In this document: positions 8,448 through 17,818 of the stretch, one piece after another | How the letters are laid out: each line of letters starts with the position of its first letter | How positions within the stretch are numbered: position 1 is the stretch's first letter | Assembly (NCBI RefSeq): GCF_002385225.1 | Contig: NZ_DGDC01000013.1 | Span: 62,001-126,000 of the forward strand | Length of the DNA stretch: 64,000 nucleotides | Direction: 5' to 3' | Source: Psychrobacter sp. UBA3962 | GTDB lineage: Bacteria > Pseudomonadota > Gammaproteobacteria > Pseudomonadales > Moraxellaceae | Program-made: the position numbers and the translations under genes | Notes under the pieces: generated by a model | The model's input: the letters and a program-made list of their open reading frames with translations, nothing else | The model's database searches: none | Told to the model about the DNA's origin: nothing

Positions 8448-9449
8448 ATGACGGCACCCAATTCACAGCGATCTTCATTACCAGAGTCGTCGCCTTCTGT
8501 ACCATCCAATACAGATTTAACCGCTAAAGACAGCCCAAAAGACTTGGTAACCACCTACATCAAAGGTATGGCCATGGGGGCCGCTGACATCGTTCCGGGT
8601 GTTTCCGGCGGCACAATCGCCCTTATCGCAGGTATTTATGAGCGTTTAATTAATGCCATCGGCAGCATTGGTCCCAACTTGTGGCAAGTGTATCGCCGTC
8701 AAGGTGGTATTAAAGGGCTAATGGACATCTGGCGGTACGTAGATGCCACGTTTTTACTGGTTCTAGTGTTAGGTATTGCTACCAGCTTTGCTACTTTATC
8801 AGGATTCATTAAGTACTTATTAGACAACCAACCGTTATTAATTTGGTCATTTTTCTTTGGTTTGGTTGTTGCAACCGTGGGCATATTATTAGGTGAAATA
8901 AAACGTTGGAATGTGGCACGGGCTGGGTTATTTATTCTCGGTATTGTGGCAGCGGTGGGTATTAGCAGTATGCCTTTAATCACTACTGAACCCAGCTTGC
9001 CGTATATCTTTTTTGCTGGTGCTATTGCCATCTGTGCCATGATATTACCTGGTATCTCCGGCTCATTTATCTTATTGCTACTGGGCGTGTATGATAGAGT
9101 ATTAGAGGCCGTTCATAGCTTTAACCTTCCTATTATTTTTACTTTGATGGCGGGTATGATTACAGGGTTACTGCTATTTACACGAGCCCTTAAATGGTTA
9201 TTATCGCGTTACTACCAAGGCACATTGGCCTTATTAACCGGCTTTATTGCGGGCTCCTTGGTAAAAGTATGGCCGTGGAAAGTGGATGCTTTAGGCACCT
9301 TAAATAGTGACGCTATTCATAACGTGGCCCCTTGGAACTATCCCACTGGCGCGCAGTGGCTAGTCACCCTAGGGTTGATGGTTTTGGGAGCTGTTTTGGT
9401 CACTGCGCTATCTGTTTGGGGCAATAAGACCAAAAGCGTTACCCACTAA
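8448..9449 (+). CDS. DUF368 family integral membrane protein
   Basis: About 333 residues with a polar N-terminal tail followed by eight or more hydrophobic segments. The motifs GAADIVPGVSGGTIALIAGIYE near the N terminus and ILPGISGSFILLLLGVYD near the middle form the internally duplicated PGxSGG signature of DUF368. Recent work on this family links it to undecaprenyl-phosphate flipping (PopT/UptA discussions); that is family knowledge and not shown here. I chose the ATG at 8448 because AGAAAGG ends 7 nt before it; the ATG at 8442 would lie on top of that site. Confidence 0.88.
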   Translation: MTAPNSQRSSLPESSPSVPSNTDLTAKDSPKDLVTTYIKGMAMGAADIVPGVSGGTIALIAGIYERLINAIGSIGPNLWQVYRRQGGIKGLMDIWRYVDATFLLVLVLGIATSFATLSGFIKYLLDNQPLLIWSFFFGLVVATVGILLGEIKRWNVARAGLFILGIVAAVGISSMPLITTEPSLPYIFFAGAIAICAMILPGISGSFILLLLGVYDRVLEAVHSFNLPIIFTLMAGMITGLLLFTRALKWLLSRYYQGTLALLTGFIAGSLVKVWPWKVDALGTLNSDAIHNVAPWNYPTGAQWLVTLGLMVLGAVLVTALSVWGNKTKSVTH

Positions 9450-9501
9450 AAGTAGCAAACACTTAGCCCGTTGATGGCTGTAACAAACCCAAGCTAAACA
9501 G

Positions 9502-9540
9502 GGGCTAGCTCTTGAATTTATCTAGACTAGCCCTTTTTTA
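9502..9540 (+). terminator. Terminator after the DUF368 gene
   Basis: GGGCTAG (9502-9508) pairs with CTAGCCC (9527-9533) around an 18-nt loop and is followed by a run of T residues. Confidence 0.75.
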
Positions 9541-9646
9541 CCAACTCTTTTTAATAGCTTTTTTTACCAGCTTTTTATAAGCGTTATCTTAAGCTTTATC
9601 ATTCACTGAAATTTTTCCACTTTCTACCCTTGTGTGCCTATTGCCC

Positions 9647-10435
9647 ATGACTTCTATCACTTACGCCAAGCAACAGCTTATTACCCGATTGTGTGTGCGC
9701 TGCGGATTATTATTGATGCAATATGGAGCCGAGTCTGCTGTTGTGGTGGATTTATCTAAGCGTTTAGGCCTGGCCTTAGGGATGGACAGCGTCGAATGCG
9801 CTCTGGGCTTTAATGCTCTCACCCTCACCACTATCTATAATGAGCGCTGTATCACCACCACTCGTGATACAGCGAACCAAAGCATTAATGTGAATCTATT
9901 GGTACAAATTCAGCAGATCGTGAATAAAACCGAAGCCTCGGTCTGTAGTGAGGAACTGGTAGATATCACCACACAAGCCTTTAACGAACTGGATAAAACC
10001 GTATATCCCAGCTGGCTAGTTGCTTTATTTGTGGGAGGGTCGTGCGCTGCCTTTGCTTTCTTAAATGGTGGCAGTTGGTCCATTACTGCGGTCACTTTTG
10101 TGGCGGGTATGGTGGCGATGCTCACACGTATCTTTTTATCAAAGCAGTATTTCAATCCCTTTATTACGGTGATTATTACCGCCTTTATCGCTTCAGTAAT
10201 TGGGGCAACCACCTACTATTTCGATATCGGCAATAATGCGGATATTGCGGTGGCCTCAAGTGTTTTGTTGTTGGTACCCAGTTTCCCTCTTATCAATTCT
10301 TTATCAGACATCTTAAAAGGCTATATCAATATTGGTATCGGCCGTGCGGTATTTACTTATATGCTGACGCTGTCTGCTGGTGTGGGCATTGTGATGGCGC
10401 TACTGCTACTTAGTATTAAGCACTGGGGGTTTTAA
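9647..10435 (+). CDS. ThrE-type threonine/serine exporter, larger subunit (DUF1212)
   Basis: The protein has a soluble N-terminal domain of about 110 residues followed by about five membrane segments, the layout of the ThrE N-terminal family (DUF1212, YjjP-like). The N-terminal part carries RLCVRCGLLLMQYGAESAVV, a typical conserved stretch. The gene is immediately followed, after one base, by a DUF3815 gene, so the two split halves of ThrE are translationally coupled. Known members export L-threonine/serine (Corynebacterium ThrE) or succinate (E. coli YjjPB); the substrate here is open. The start at 9647 (MTSITYAKQQ) is preferred over the upstream GTG at 9632. Confidence 0.85.
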   Translation: MTSITYAKQQLITRLCVRCGLLLMQYGAESAVVVDLSKRLGLALGMDSVECALGFNALTLTTIYNERCITTTRDTANQSINVNLLVQIQQIVNKTEASVCSEELVDITTQAFNELDKTVYPSWLVALFVGGSCAAFAFLNGGSWSITAVTFVAGMVAMLTRIFLSKQYFNPFITVIITAFIASVIGATTYYFDIGNNADIAVASSVLLLVPSFPLINSLSDILKGYINIGIGRAVFTYMLTLSAGVGIVMALLLLSIKHWGF

Positions 10436-10436
10436 G

Positions 10437-10889
10437 ATGAGCTTTATTGAAAGTGTTTTACTGTCTTGTATAATCACTCTCGGCTGGACCTTAATGTTCA
10501 CGGTACCTAAGCGTTACATCCTGCCTTGTTTGCTAATGACCGCTTGTGGGTTTGGACTAAAAACGGCCTTGGTAAACCATGAAGTTCATCTTGCTACTGC
10601 CAGCTTCTTTGGGGCGATGCTAGCCAGCTTTTTGGGGGTTTATTTCTCCAAAAAATATACTTTGCCGCCCAAAGCCCTTATCTCCCCCAGTGTTATTTGT
10701 ATGATGCCAGGTATTGCCGCTTATAAGGCCATGGTGAGTATGGTTCAAATTGGCTATTTTGGTTTTTCTGATGCTTTGTTTAGTCAAATGCTGACCTATC
10801 TTTTTGAAGCTTTATTTATCACCTCAGGCTTAGTATTGGGTCTGTCTATCCCTGGGTTATTCTTTTATCGACGTCGCCCTATTGTTTAA
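10437..10889 (+). CDS. ThrE-type exporter, smaller subunit (DUF3815)
   Basis: A 150-residue protein with four to five hydrophobic segments matching the C-terminal half of ThrE (YjjB-like, DUF3815), including SPSVICMMPGIAAYKAM near residue 83-100, which corresponds to the conserved P-G-x-x-x-Y region. It starts one base after the upstream gene's stop, which argues for stoichiometric expression of a two-component inner-membrane transporter. Confidence 0.85.
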   Translation: MSFIESVLLSCIITLGWTLMFTVPKRYILPCLLMTACGFGLKTALVNHEVHLATASFFGAMLASFLGVYFSKKYTLPPKALISPSVICMMPGIAAYKAMVSMVQIGYFGFSDALFSQMLTYLFEALFITSGLVLGLSIPGLFFYRRRPIV

Positions 10890-11099
10890 GATGACCTAAT
10901 CGTTTAAAGCCTACTATTGTTTAAATAAAAACTGCCCTGATTAAGTTAATATAGCGCTGACATTGTTAGGCACTAACGGTATTGTTTTGGTTAAAGATAT
11001 ACCTTTCAGCTAAACACTGGGGGCAATTACCCTTACAATTACCCCTATCTTTGAATAAATGATATCCCATTAATAATCACAAATAATAAAGGACTTGCT

Positions 11100-12455
11100 A
11101 TGAGTAGACATTATGACTATATCGCCATTGGTGGCGGTAGTGGCGGCATTGCTTCTATCAACCGAGCTGCTATGTATGGCAAAAAATGTGCCATCATTGA
11201 GGCCAATCACTTAGGCGGCACTTGCGTAAACTTAGGTTGCGTGCCCAAAAAAGTTATGTGGTATGGGGCTCAAGTCGCTGAAGCCATGTACAAATATGCG
11301 CCCGACTATGGCTTTGATGTCAATGTAAAAGGTTTTAATTTCAAAAAACTGGTCGAGACCCGTCAAAAATATATTGGCAATATCCACCGCTCATATGACA
11401 ATAACTTGGCCAAAAATAATGTTGAAGTAATTCAAGGCTATGCCAAATTTGTAGACGCAAAAACCGTTGAAGTAAACGGCGAGCACATTACTGCTGATCA
11501 CATCTTAATTGCGACCGGTGGTCGCCCTGTTTTCCCAGATATTAAAGGGGCTGAGTATGGTATTGACTCTGACGGTTTCTTTGCTCTAGAGGAGCTGCCT
11601 GAGCGAGTTGCTATCGTTGGCGCGGGTTATATCGCTGTTGAAATCGCCGGTGTTCTACGCAGCTTAGGTTCAGAGGTGGATTTATATGTGCGTCAACACT
11701 CTCCCCTACGCTCTTTTGACCACAGTATCGTTAACGTCTTACTTGAAGAGATGAGCAATGAGGGTATCGAGCTACATACCCACAGTACTTTAAAAGAAGT
11801 CATCAAAAATGAAGATGGCAGCCTAACCCTTAATTTAGAAGATGGTCGCAGCAACACTGTGGACTGCTTAATTTGGGCTATCGGTCGCAGACCTAATACA
11901 GATAACATTAATTTAGAAGTGACCGGTGTAGAGACCAACTCTATCGGCAAAATTAAAGTCGATAAATATCAGAACACCAACGTTGAAGGCATTTATTCCG
12001 TTGGCGATATTATCGAAAACAGTATTGACCTAACTCCTGTGGCCATTGCCGCTGGTCGCCGCTTATCTGAGCGCCTGTTCAATAATAAGCCTAATGAGCA
12101 CTTAGATTATGACTTGGTGCCCACAGTAATCTTTACTCATCCTCCAATCGGTACCATTGGTATGTCTGAGATGCAGGCGATTGAGCAATATGGTGAAGAC
12201 GCTATCAAATGCTACAACTCTACCTTTACGCCTATGTACAGTGCAGTGACCCAGCACCGTCAAAAATGTACCATGAAACTGGTCTGCTTAGGCGAAGAAG
12301 AAAAAATAATTGGTCTACATGGTATTGGTTTTGGCGTTGATGAAATGATTCAAGGCTTTGCTGTGGCCATTAAGATGGGCGCAACCAAAGCAGACTTCGA
12401 TAATACCGTTGCCATTCACCCTACTGGTGCTGAAGAATTCGTGACTATGCGCTAA
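11100..12455 (+). CDS. gor: Glutathione-disulfide reductase
   Basis: This 451-residue cytoplasmic flavoenzyme reduces GSSG with NADPH. Visible features are the FAD motif GGGSGG at 11-16, the redox-active disulfide GGTCVNLGCVPKK with Cys42 and Cys47, the NADPH Rossmann motif GAGYIAVE at about 180, and the C-terminal HPTGAEE motif with His440 and Glu445 that completes the active site. Length and start are standard for the family, and AAAGGA precedes the ATG. It is monocistronic; a bidirectional terminator separates it from convergent smpB. Confidence 0.95.
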   Translation: MSRHYDYIAIGGGSGGIASINRAAMYGKKCAIIEANHLGGTCVNLGCVPKKVMWYGAQVAEAMYKYAPDYGFDVNVKGFNFKKLVETRQKYIGNIHRSYDNNLAKNNVEVIQGYAKFVDAKTVEVNGEHITADHILIATGGRPVFPDIKGAEYGIDSDGFFALEELPERVAIVGAGYIAVEIAGVLRSLGSEVDLYVRQHSPLRSFDHSIVNVLLEEMSNEGIELHTHSTLKEVIKNEDGSLTLNLEDGRSNTVDCLIWAIGRRPNTDNINLEVTGVETNSIGKIKVDKYQNTNVEGIYSVGDIIENSIDLTPVAIAAGRRLSERLFNNKPNEHLDYDLVPTVIFTHPPIGTIGMSEMQAIEQYGEDAIKCYNSTFTPMYSAVTQHRQKCTMKLVCLGEEEKIIGLHGIGFGVDEMIQGFAVAIKMGATKADFDNTVAIHPTGAEEFVTMR

Positions 12456-12502
12456 TTTACTGTCAGCTTTGGCATTAATTAATTCTTGACGCCCATCTAT
12501 AA

Positions 12503-12536
12503 AAAAGGCCACTCTATAAAAATAGAGTGGCCTTTT
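12503..12536. terminator. Bidirectional terminator between gor and smpB
   Basis: A perfect 14-bp stem (12503-12516 with 12523-12536) with A residues on one side and T residues on the other can serve both convergent genes. Confidence 0.9.
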
Positions 12537-12566
12537 AGATGATAGCAACTAATAAAACAACACGCT

Positions 12567-13043
12567 TTAATCCAAATGCTGTTTAAAGCCGCGCTGTTGA
12601 TCGCGCTCCCAATCTCTATCTTTAAGTGTCTTACGCTTATCGTGTAGCTTTTTACCTTTGGCGAGGCCAATTTTGCATTTCACTAAAGAATTTTTCCAAT
12701 AAACCTCTAACGGCACACAAGCATAGCCTTTTTGGTTTACTGCCCCAAATAAGGTGTCAATCTCTTTACGGTGTAGCAGCAGCTTACGGGTACGAATACT
12801 GTCTGGCACCACATGAGTTGAGCTTGAGATTAGAGGCTGAATATGGGCCCCGAATAAAAAGGCTTCATTATTGCGAAATACCACATAAGCTTCAGTAATG
12901 GTCATCTTGCCAGCGCGAATTGCCTTTACTTCCCAGCCCTGCAATTCTATGCCGGCCTCGTACGTCTCTTCAATAAAATACTCATGCCGCGCTTTTTTAT
13001 TGGCTGCAATCTGATTTGAAGGTTTTTTTGTCTTCTTTGCCAT
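12567..13043 (-). CDS. smpB: SsrA-binding protein SmpB
   Basis: SmpB binds tmRNA and brings it to stalled ribosomes for trans-translation. The 158-residue protein shows NKKARHEYFIEETYEAGI at the N-terminal part, GWEVKAIRAGK at about 36-46, and the basic C-terminal tail KKLHDKRKTLKDRDWERD that inserts into the mRNA channel. Length is normal. The partner tmRNA gene ssrA is not recognisable within this window. Confidence 0.96.
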   Translation of the reverse strand: MAKKTKKPSNQIAANKKARHEYFIEETYEAGIELQGWEVKAIRAGKMTITEAYVVFRNNEAFLFGAHIQPLISSSTHVVPDSIRTRKLLLHRKEIDTLFGAVNQKGYACVPLEVYWKNSLVKCKIGLAKGKKLHDKRKTLKDRDWERDQQRGFKQHLD

Positions 13044-13401
13044 GTTAAATTCTCTTTAAAAAACCAAGACACACCTCCCTTAAACTGAGACCTCAAAATA
13101 TCTAATTGAAGTCAAAGCTATGGACAACCCGTGTCTTGTCATACATATCCCTAATCTTATTTAAGTTAGGTCGAGCCTTCAGTATAGCAAATTAAACTCT
13201 TAAACTAATTCATAGCTTTGTAAATATCGATAGCAGCCGTTTGGTACCATAGTTTAACCTGTTATTAGTTTTTATTATCAGCAGCCCTTACGTTAGTCAC
13301 AAAACCCTGTTTGAATAAGCTTACTTAAAAGTCAAAAATTTGTTACGATAGACACCTATTTTATCTCTATTTAATCCTCACTACCCTCTAAGCTTATCCT
13401 C
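13044..13401. other. Intergenic region between divergent smpB and coaD
   Basis: About 360 nt with no coding frame and no recognisable tmRNA. It must hold the divergent promoters for smpB and coaD, but I cannot point to a clear -35/-10 pair. Confidence 0.5.
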
Positions 13402-13911
13402 ATGAATAAAACCTCAAATCTACATACCAAAATTGTCTATCCAGGCACCTTTGACCCCATTACCAATGGTCACCGTGATTTAGTGATGCGTGCCGTTAAG
13501 CTGTTTGATGAAGTGGTGATAGCCGTTGCCCTGGGTCATCATAAAAAACCCATGTTTAGCTTTGAAGAGAGAGTGGAACTGGTTGAAACTGTGTTCGCTG
13601 ACTTTCCACAAGTCACTGTGGTCGGCTTTGAAGGATTATTAGTGGAGTTCATGCGTGAGCAAAAAGCCACCGCAGTTTTGCGTGGTTTACGCGCCACTTC
13701 AGACTTTGAGTATGAATTTCAGTTAGCGAATATGAACCGTGAGCTTGATGATAACTTTGAAGCGGTGTTTTTGACCCCTGCTCCTCAATACTCGTTCATC
13801 TCTTCTACTATGATTCGTGAGATTGCCAAGCTTGATGGGGGTGTGAAGAAGTTCGTTCCTATCTGTGTGCAACAAGCGTTTGATAAAAAACGGGCTAACA
13901 ATTGGCAATAA
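13402..13911 (+). CDS. coaD: Phosphopantetheine adenylyltransferase
   Basis: CoaD catalyses the penultimate step of coenzyme A synthesis, adenylating 4'-phosphopantetheine. The 169-residue protein has the nucleotidyltransferase motif PGTFDPITNGH with TNGH at 21-24, LRGLRATSDFEYE in the middle, and ISSTMIREI at about 133-141. The start ATG at 13402 yields a short N-terminal tail before the conserved strand. It is followed after 44 nt by a ferredoxin gene, a pairing common in pseudomonad relatives. Confidence 0.96.
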   Translation: MNKTSNLHTKIVYPGTFDPITNGHRDLVMRAVKLFDEVVIAVALGHHKKPMFSFEERVELVETVFADFPQVTVVGFEGLLVEFMREQKATAVLRGLRATSDFEYEFQLANMNRELDDNFEAVFLTPAPQYSFISSTMIREIAKLDGGVKKFVPICVQQAFDKKRANNWQ

Positions 13912-13955
13912 GTTCGTGGCTTTTGGTTTTTCATTATCTTATTTAGGAGCTAGCT

Positions 13956-14204
13956 ATGGCTTTAATGATTACTGATGAATGCATTAACTGTGATGTATGT
14001 GAGCCTGTTTGCCCCAATGATGCTATTTATGAGGGTGAGGAGATCTATGAGATCAATCCTGACCTATGTACTGAGTGTGTTGGCCATTTCGATGAGCCGC
14101 AATGTGTCGAGATTTGCCCTATTGACTGTATTCCTAAAGATCCCAATCATGTGGAGTCTGAAGGCGACTTAATGGCTAAATATAAGCGCATTACTGGCCA
14201 GTAG
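13956..14204 (+). CDS. YfhL-family 2x[4Fe-4S] ferredoxin
   Basis: An 82-residue electron carrier with two cysteine clusters: CINCDVCEPVC at about residues 8-18 and CTECVGHFDEPQCVEIC further on. The insertion between the second CxxC and its third cysteine (VGHFDEPQ) is typical of the YfhL/Allochromatium-type ferredoxin. TAGGAG precedes the ATG. It is probably co-transcribed with coaD. The physiological redox partner is unknown. Confidence 0.92.
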   Translation: MALMITDECINCDVCEPVCPNDAIYEGEEIYEINPDLCTECVGHFDEPQCVEICPIDCIPKDPNHVESEGDLMAKYKRITGQ

Positions 14205-14274
14205 TAATACTCAAAGACTGTTTTGCACTACCTACTGTTTTAAGCTCTCAAGCTATCAGCATTGCCTCCATACC

Positions 14275-14658
14275 TTATTCTGACTTCATCAAGCACATTA
14301 CATAAGGCAAGGCCGCTATCATTATTAACAGGCAATACATACCCAATCCTAAGCCATAGTCATTAACATAATAGTAGGTCTTTGGAAAGTTATCGAAGAA
14401 CTCATACATCAAAATGACTATACCCAATAAAGGGAACAGTAACGCAATTTGAAAATGGGTTAACGCCACTTTTCGAGACTTGTATTCCCCCTTTAAGTTC
14501 AAAACTGTACTCGAAATAAGATGAATAACAAAAAATGGGATGATGACCAACCAAAAGAAGTTAAGGCTCATACTAGGCGAGTGCCAGCTTGCATAGACTG
14601 GGGTTGCTATCAAAAGCATTAAAGTTAGGCGGATGAAGTTCAGGGTTTTGGACCACAT
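14275..14658 (-). CDS. Small membrane protein, unknown
   Basis: A 127-residue protein with four hydrophobic segments at roughly residues 8-22, 33-50, 68-86 and 103-122, and a positively charged loop KGEYKSRK between the second and third. I do not recognise the family. The first segment ends in VYASW and could be a cleavable signal, but the other segments suggest a polytopic inner-membrane protein. It is convergent with the coaD-ferredoxin pair and divergent from ygiQ. It could be a species-restricted gene. Confidence 0.6.
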   Translation of the reverse strand: MWSKTLNFIRLTLMLLIATPVYASWHSPSMSLNFFWLVIIPFFVIHLISSTVLNLKGEYKSRKVALTHFQIALLFPLLGIVILMYEFFDNFPKTYYYVNDYGLGLGMYCLLIMIAALPYVMCLMKSE

Positions 14659-15040
14659 GATTTTTATCCCTTATCATTAATTTAAAAGCTTTTGGTTTTC
14701 AGAGCTTTCGGTTATGAAGTTGTATTGTCAACTTACTCGGGGTGGTGTTGGTCACCCTCTATTTTTACTCTTTAAGGTTATACCTTATATTGTAAGGTTA
14801 AATGAGTCATAACAATAACTATGGTTATAGTTGTTGTTATCGCACCCTAACCCATTGTTTAGGGTGTAACCAAATTCTATGCACCCAAACTCAAATAGAT
14901 ACCACTCTTTATCAAAACTCGTTAAATTGCCATGATGAACCAAATTCATGGTAAAATGAGCGATATTTTATTTAACCCATCCCCTGTATTACCTCTGTTA
15001 CCCTCTATCGTTTATTTAAATCATTACCTAGGTTATCCCC
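14659..15040. other. Intergenic region upstream of ygiQ
   Basis: No coding frame is visible. A hairpin CACCCTAA/TTAGGGTG lies at 14843-14866. An inverted repeat CCATGA-N10-TCATGG lies at 14930-14951, overlapping a possible promoter (TTGCCA at 14928-14933, TAAAAT at 14952-14957, spacer 18). This looks like an operator over a promoter, but that is inference. Confidence 0.45.
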
Positions 15041-17497
15041 ATGTCTGCTGAAACCATTGCCCGCACTGCCTTTAAACAAGGCGTGACTCCTTTATACGAC
15101 TACGATAAGCACTGGGCAAGCTGCTATGAGCCTGCCCCCTTCTTACCAATGAGCCGCGCCGAAATGGACGAGCTGGGTTGGGACGCATGTGATGTAATCA
15201 TCATCTCAGGCGACGCTTATGTCGATCACCCAAGCTTTGGTATGGCGATTATCGGTCGCTTATTAGAAGCCCAAGGTTTTCGTGTGGGCATCATTGCGCA
15301 GCCGGATTGGACTAGCAAAGATGCCTTTATGGAGCTCGGTAAACCGGTTTATGCTTATGGCGTGACCGCCGGTAACATGGACAGCATGATTAACCGCTAC
15401 ACCGCCGATCGCCGTATTCGTAGTGATGATGCTTATTCACCCGACAATGCTCCGGACAAACGACCTGACCGTGCCGCGATTGTTTACAGTCAGCGCTGCC
15501 GGGAAGCGTATCCAGATGTGCCGATTATTTTAGGGGGTATTGAGGGCAGCTTGCGCCGTATCGCCCATTATGACTATTGGTCAGATAAGGTGCGCCGTAG
15601 TATCTTGTTAGACAGTCGTGCCGATGTACTGCTGTATGGTAACGCTGAGCGTGCTATTGTCGATGTGGTGCATGGCCTATCAAAGGGTTATACCTTCGAG
15701 CAAATGAGCAGTTTACGCGGTACCGCTTATTTACTAACGCCCTCACGTCGCCACTGGAAAGCCGACATGATTGAGGTGGCCAGTAATGACGTGGATACCG
15801 TAGGCCGTGTTGACCCCATTATCAATCCCTACGTGATGACCGAAGACTTAGACAGCTGCTCTATCGAGAAAGAAAAAGGCAACTCAGAAAGCAAAGTGAC
15901 TGAGAGCCTTTCCGCGATGGAGCGTCAATATAAAGGCTTTAAAGCTGAGCCAGTTGAGAATAAAATCTTAAACGCCGATCAAGTTAATGACGACGTACAA
16001 GTAGTAAAAATGGTCGGCCTTGAAGTACCTAGCTCAGATAATGCAGAAAGCGATAAGCCAAAAACGGCCCTTAAGCACCGTATCAAAATGCCGCCACGCG
16101 ACAAAACGGTCATTCGTCTGCCAGATTATGAGCAAGTAAAATCTGATCCTGTGCTGTATGCTCATGCCAACCGTATTTTGCATTTAGAGACCAACCCAGG
16201 CAATGCTCGTGCATTAGTACAGCGTCATGGCACTGGTGGTGGCAATTCAAGAACTGATATTGACGTGTGGTTAAACCCACCACCGATTCCGTTATCTACT
16301 GAAGAGATGGATTATGTGTTTGATTTGCCTTACGCTCGTGTGCCGCACCCAAGCTATGGCAAAGCCCGTATTCCTGCTTTTGACATGATTAAGTTTTCGG
16401 TCAATATCATGCGCGGCTGCTTCGGTGGCTGCACTTTCTGCTCTATCACTGAGCATGAAGGCCGTATTATTCAAAACCGTTCTGAAGAGTCTATTTTGCG
16501 GGAAGTAGAAGCCATCCGTGATACAGCGCCAAACTTTACTGGGGTCATCTCCGACTTAGGCGGCCCTACTGCCAATATGTACCGTCTCAACTGTAAAGAT
16601 GAAACCATTGAGAAAAACTGCCGTAAGCCCTCTTGCGTCTATCCAGATATTTGTGAGAACTTATTAACCGATCACAGTAACTTGACCCAGCTGTATCGTA
16701 AAGCCCGGGATATCAAAGGCATTAAGAAGATTTTGATTGCTTCCGGTCTACGTTACGACTTGGCTGTTAAAGATCCTGAATATGTCAAGGAGTTGGTGAC
16801 CCATCACGTCGGTGGCTATCTAAAAATTGCCCCTGAACATTCTGAAGAAAACGTCCTGTCGAAGATGATGAAGCCAGGTATGGGCTCATACGATAAATTT
16901 AAACAGATGTTTGAGCAATACAGTGCCGAGGCTGGGAAAGAGCAGTATTTAATCCCCTACTTTATCGCCGCTCACCCCGGTACCACTGATGAAGATATGA
17001 TGAATCTGGCCCTGTGGTTGAAGCGCCATGACTTTAGAACCGACCAAGTACAAGCGTTCTATCCAAGTCCTATGGCCACGGCAACCACCATGTACCACAC
17101 TCACAAAGACCCGCTGCATAAAGTCACCCGCAGCGGTGGCGATGTAGATATCGTGAAGTCAGGCAAGCAGCGCAAATTGCACAAAGCTTTCCTGCGTTAT
17201 CATGATCCCAAAAACTGGGCCATGCTCCGAGCTGCTCTAAAGCGTTTAGGTCGCGAAGATTTAATTGGTACCGCTCGCCATTGTTTGGTACCGCCTTTCA
17301 ATTCGCGTTTAGAAGGCAAAGACAGTCTGGACAGCTATCAGTCCGCACGTAAGAAAAACAGCCGTGTGGGCTCTGATTCTGCTAAGCGTAGAAACTCTGC
17401 TGCAGCTACAGGCAATAAGCGTTCAAGTGCTAAACGGGTGAAAAAAGGCAACTTCCAAACCCAGCACACAGGCCTACCGCCTCGTGCGACGAAGTAG
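15041..17497 (+). CDS. ygiQ: YgiQ family radical SAM protein
   Basis: The 818-residue protein has the YgiQ N-terminal domain (GWDACDVIIISGDAYVDHPSFG at about 46-67) and a radical SAM core with the cluster motif C460-x3-C464-x2-C467 (RGCFGGCTFC). Further features are a second cysteine group (NCKDETIEKNCRKPSCVYPDIC) and a basic disordered C-terminal tail rich in K, R and S. An insertion of roughly 100 residues, low in conservation and rich in charged residues, lies at about 270-355. Radical SAM enzymes use a [4Fe-4S] cluster to cleave S-adenosylmethionine; the YgiQ substrate is unknown. A terminator follows at 17575. Confidence 0.92.
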   Translation: MSAETIARTAFKQGVTPLYDYDKHWASCYEPAPFLPMSRAEMDELGWDACDVIIISGDAYVDHPSFGMAIIGRLLEAQGFRVGIIAQPDWTSKDAFMELGKPVYAYGVTAGNMDSMINRYTADRRIRSDDAYSPDNAPDKRPDRAAIVYSQRCREAYPDVPIILGGIEGSLRRIAHYDYWSDKVRRSILLDSRADVLLYGNAERAIVDVVHGLSKGYTFEQMSSLRGTAYLLTPSRRHWKADMIEVASNDVDTVGRVDPIINPYVMTEDLDSCSIEKEKGNSESKVTESLSAMERQYKGFKAEPVENKILNADQVNDDVQVVKMVGLEVPSSDNAESDKPKTALKHRIKMPPRDKTVIRLPDYEQVKSDPVLYAHANRILHLETNPGNARALVQRHGTGGGNSRTDIDVWLNPPPIPLSTEEMDYVFDLPYARVPHPSYGKARIPAFDMIKFSVNIMRGCFGGCTFCSITEHEGRIIQNRSEESILREVEAIRDTAPNFTGVISDLGGPTANMYRLNCKDETIEKNCRKPSCVYPDICENLLTDHSNLTQLYRKARDIKGIKKILIASGLRYDLAVKDPEYVKELVTHHVGGYLKIAPEHSEENVLSKMMKPGMGSYDKFKQMFEQYSAEAGKEQYLIPYFIAAHPGTTDEDMMNLALWLKRHDFRTDQVQAFYPSPMATATTMYHTHKDPLHKVTRSGGDVDIVKSGKQRKLHKAFLRYHDPKNWAMLRAALKRLGREDLIGTARHCLVPPFNSRLEGKDSLDSYQSARKKNSRVGSDSAKRRNSAAATGNKRSSAKRVKKGNFQTQHTGLPPRATK

Positions 17498-17574
17498 TCT
17501 GCTGATTTTCTTGTCTATTAACGCTTAAATTTATCAAAATTTAAGCCTAATCTTTGAAAGCTTAGACAATCATT

Positions 17575-17603
17575 GCCTCACTGTTAACCGCAGTGGGGCT
17601 TTT
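17575..17603 (+). terminator. Terminator after ygiQ
   Basis: A nine-pair stem with one G-T pair (17575-17583 with 17591-17599) is followed by a short T run. Confidence 0.7.
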
Positions 17604-17818
17604 GTTTAACTGACTTATATGAAACCTATAATATGCTAAACTGAGGAAACTTTTTAGTGCTGTTTATAGAGAAAGCTATAGCAATAATCATTCGGTATTG
17701 ACCGAGGGCAGGCATCTCGTTTATTGCAAATAACATTTATCCCTTTTCAGCCTTTATTGCTTGTCAGCCTTATTAATAATAACAATCCTTCAAAAACGTC
17801 GTTTAAGAGATAACATTT

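Noticed and set aside
13044..13401. Possible ssrA (tmRNA) gene beside smpB
   Set aside because: No tRNA-like ends, no tag reading frame and no GGTTCGAATCC T loop were found in the spacer.
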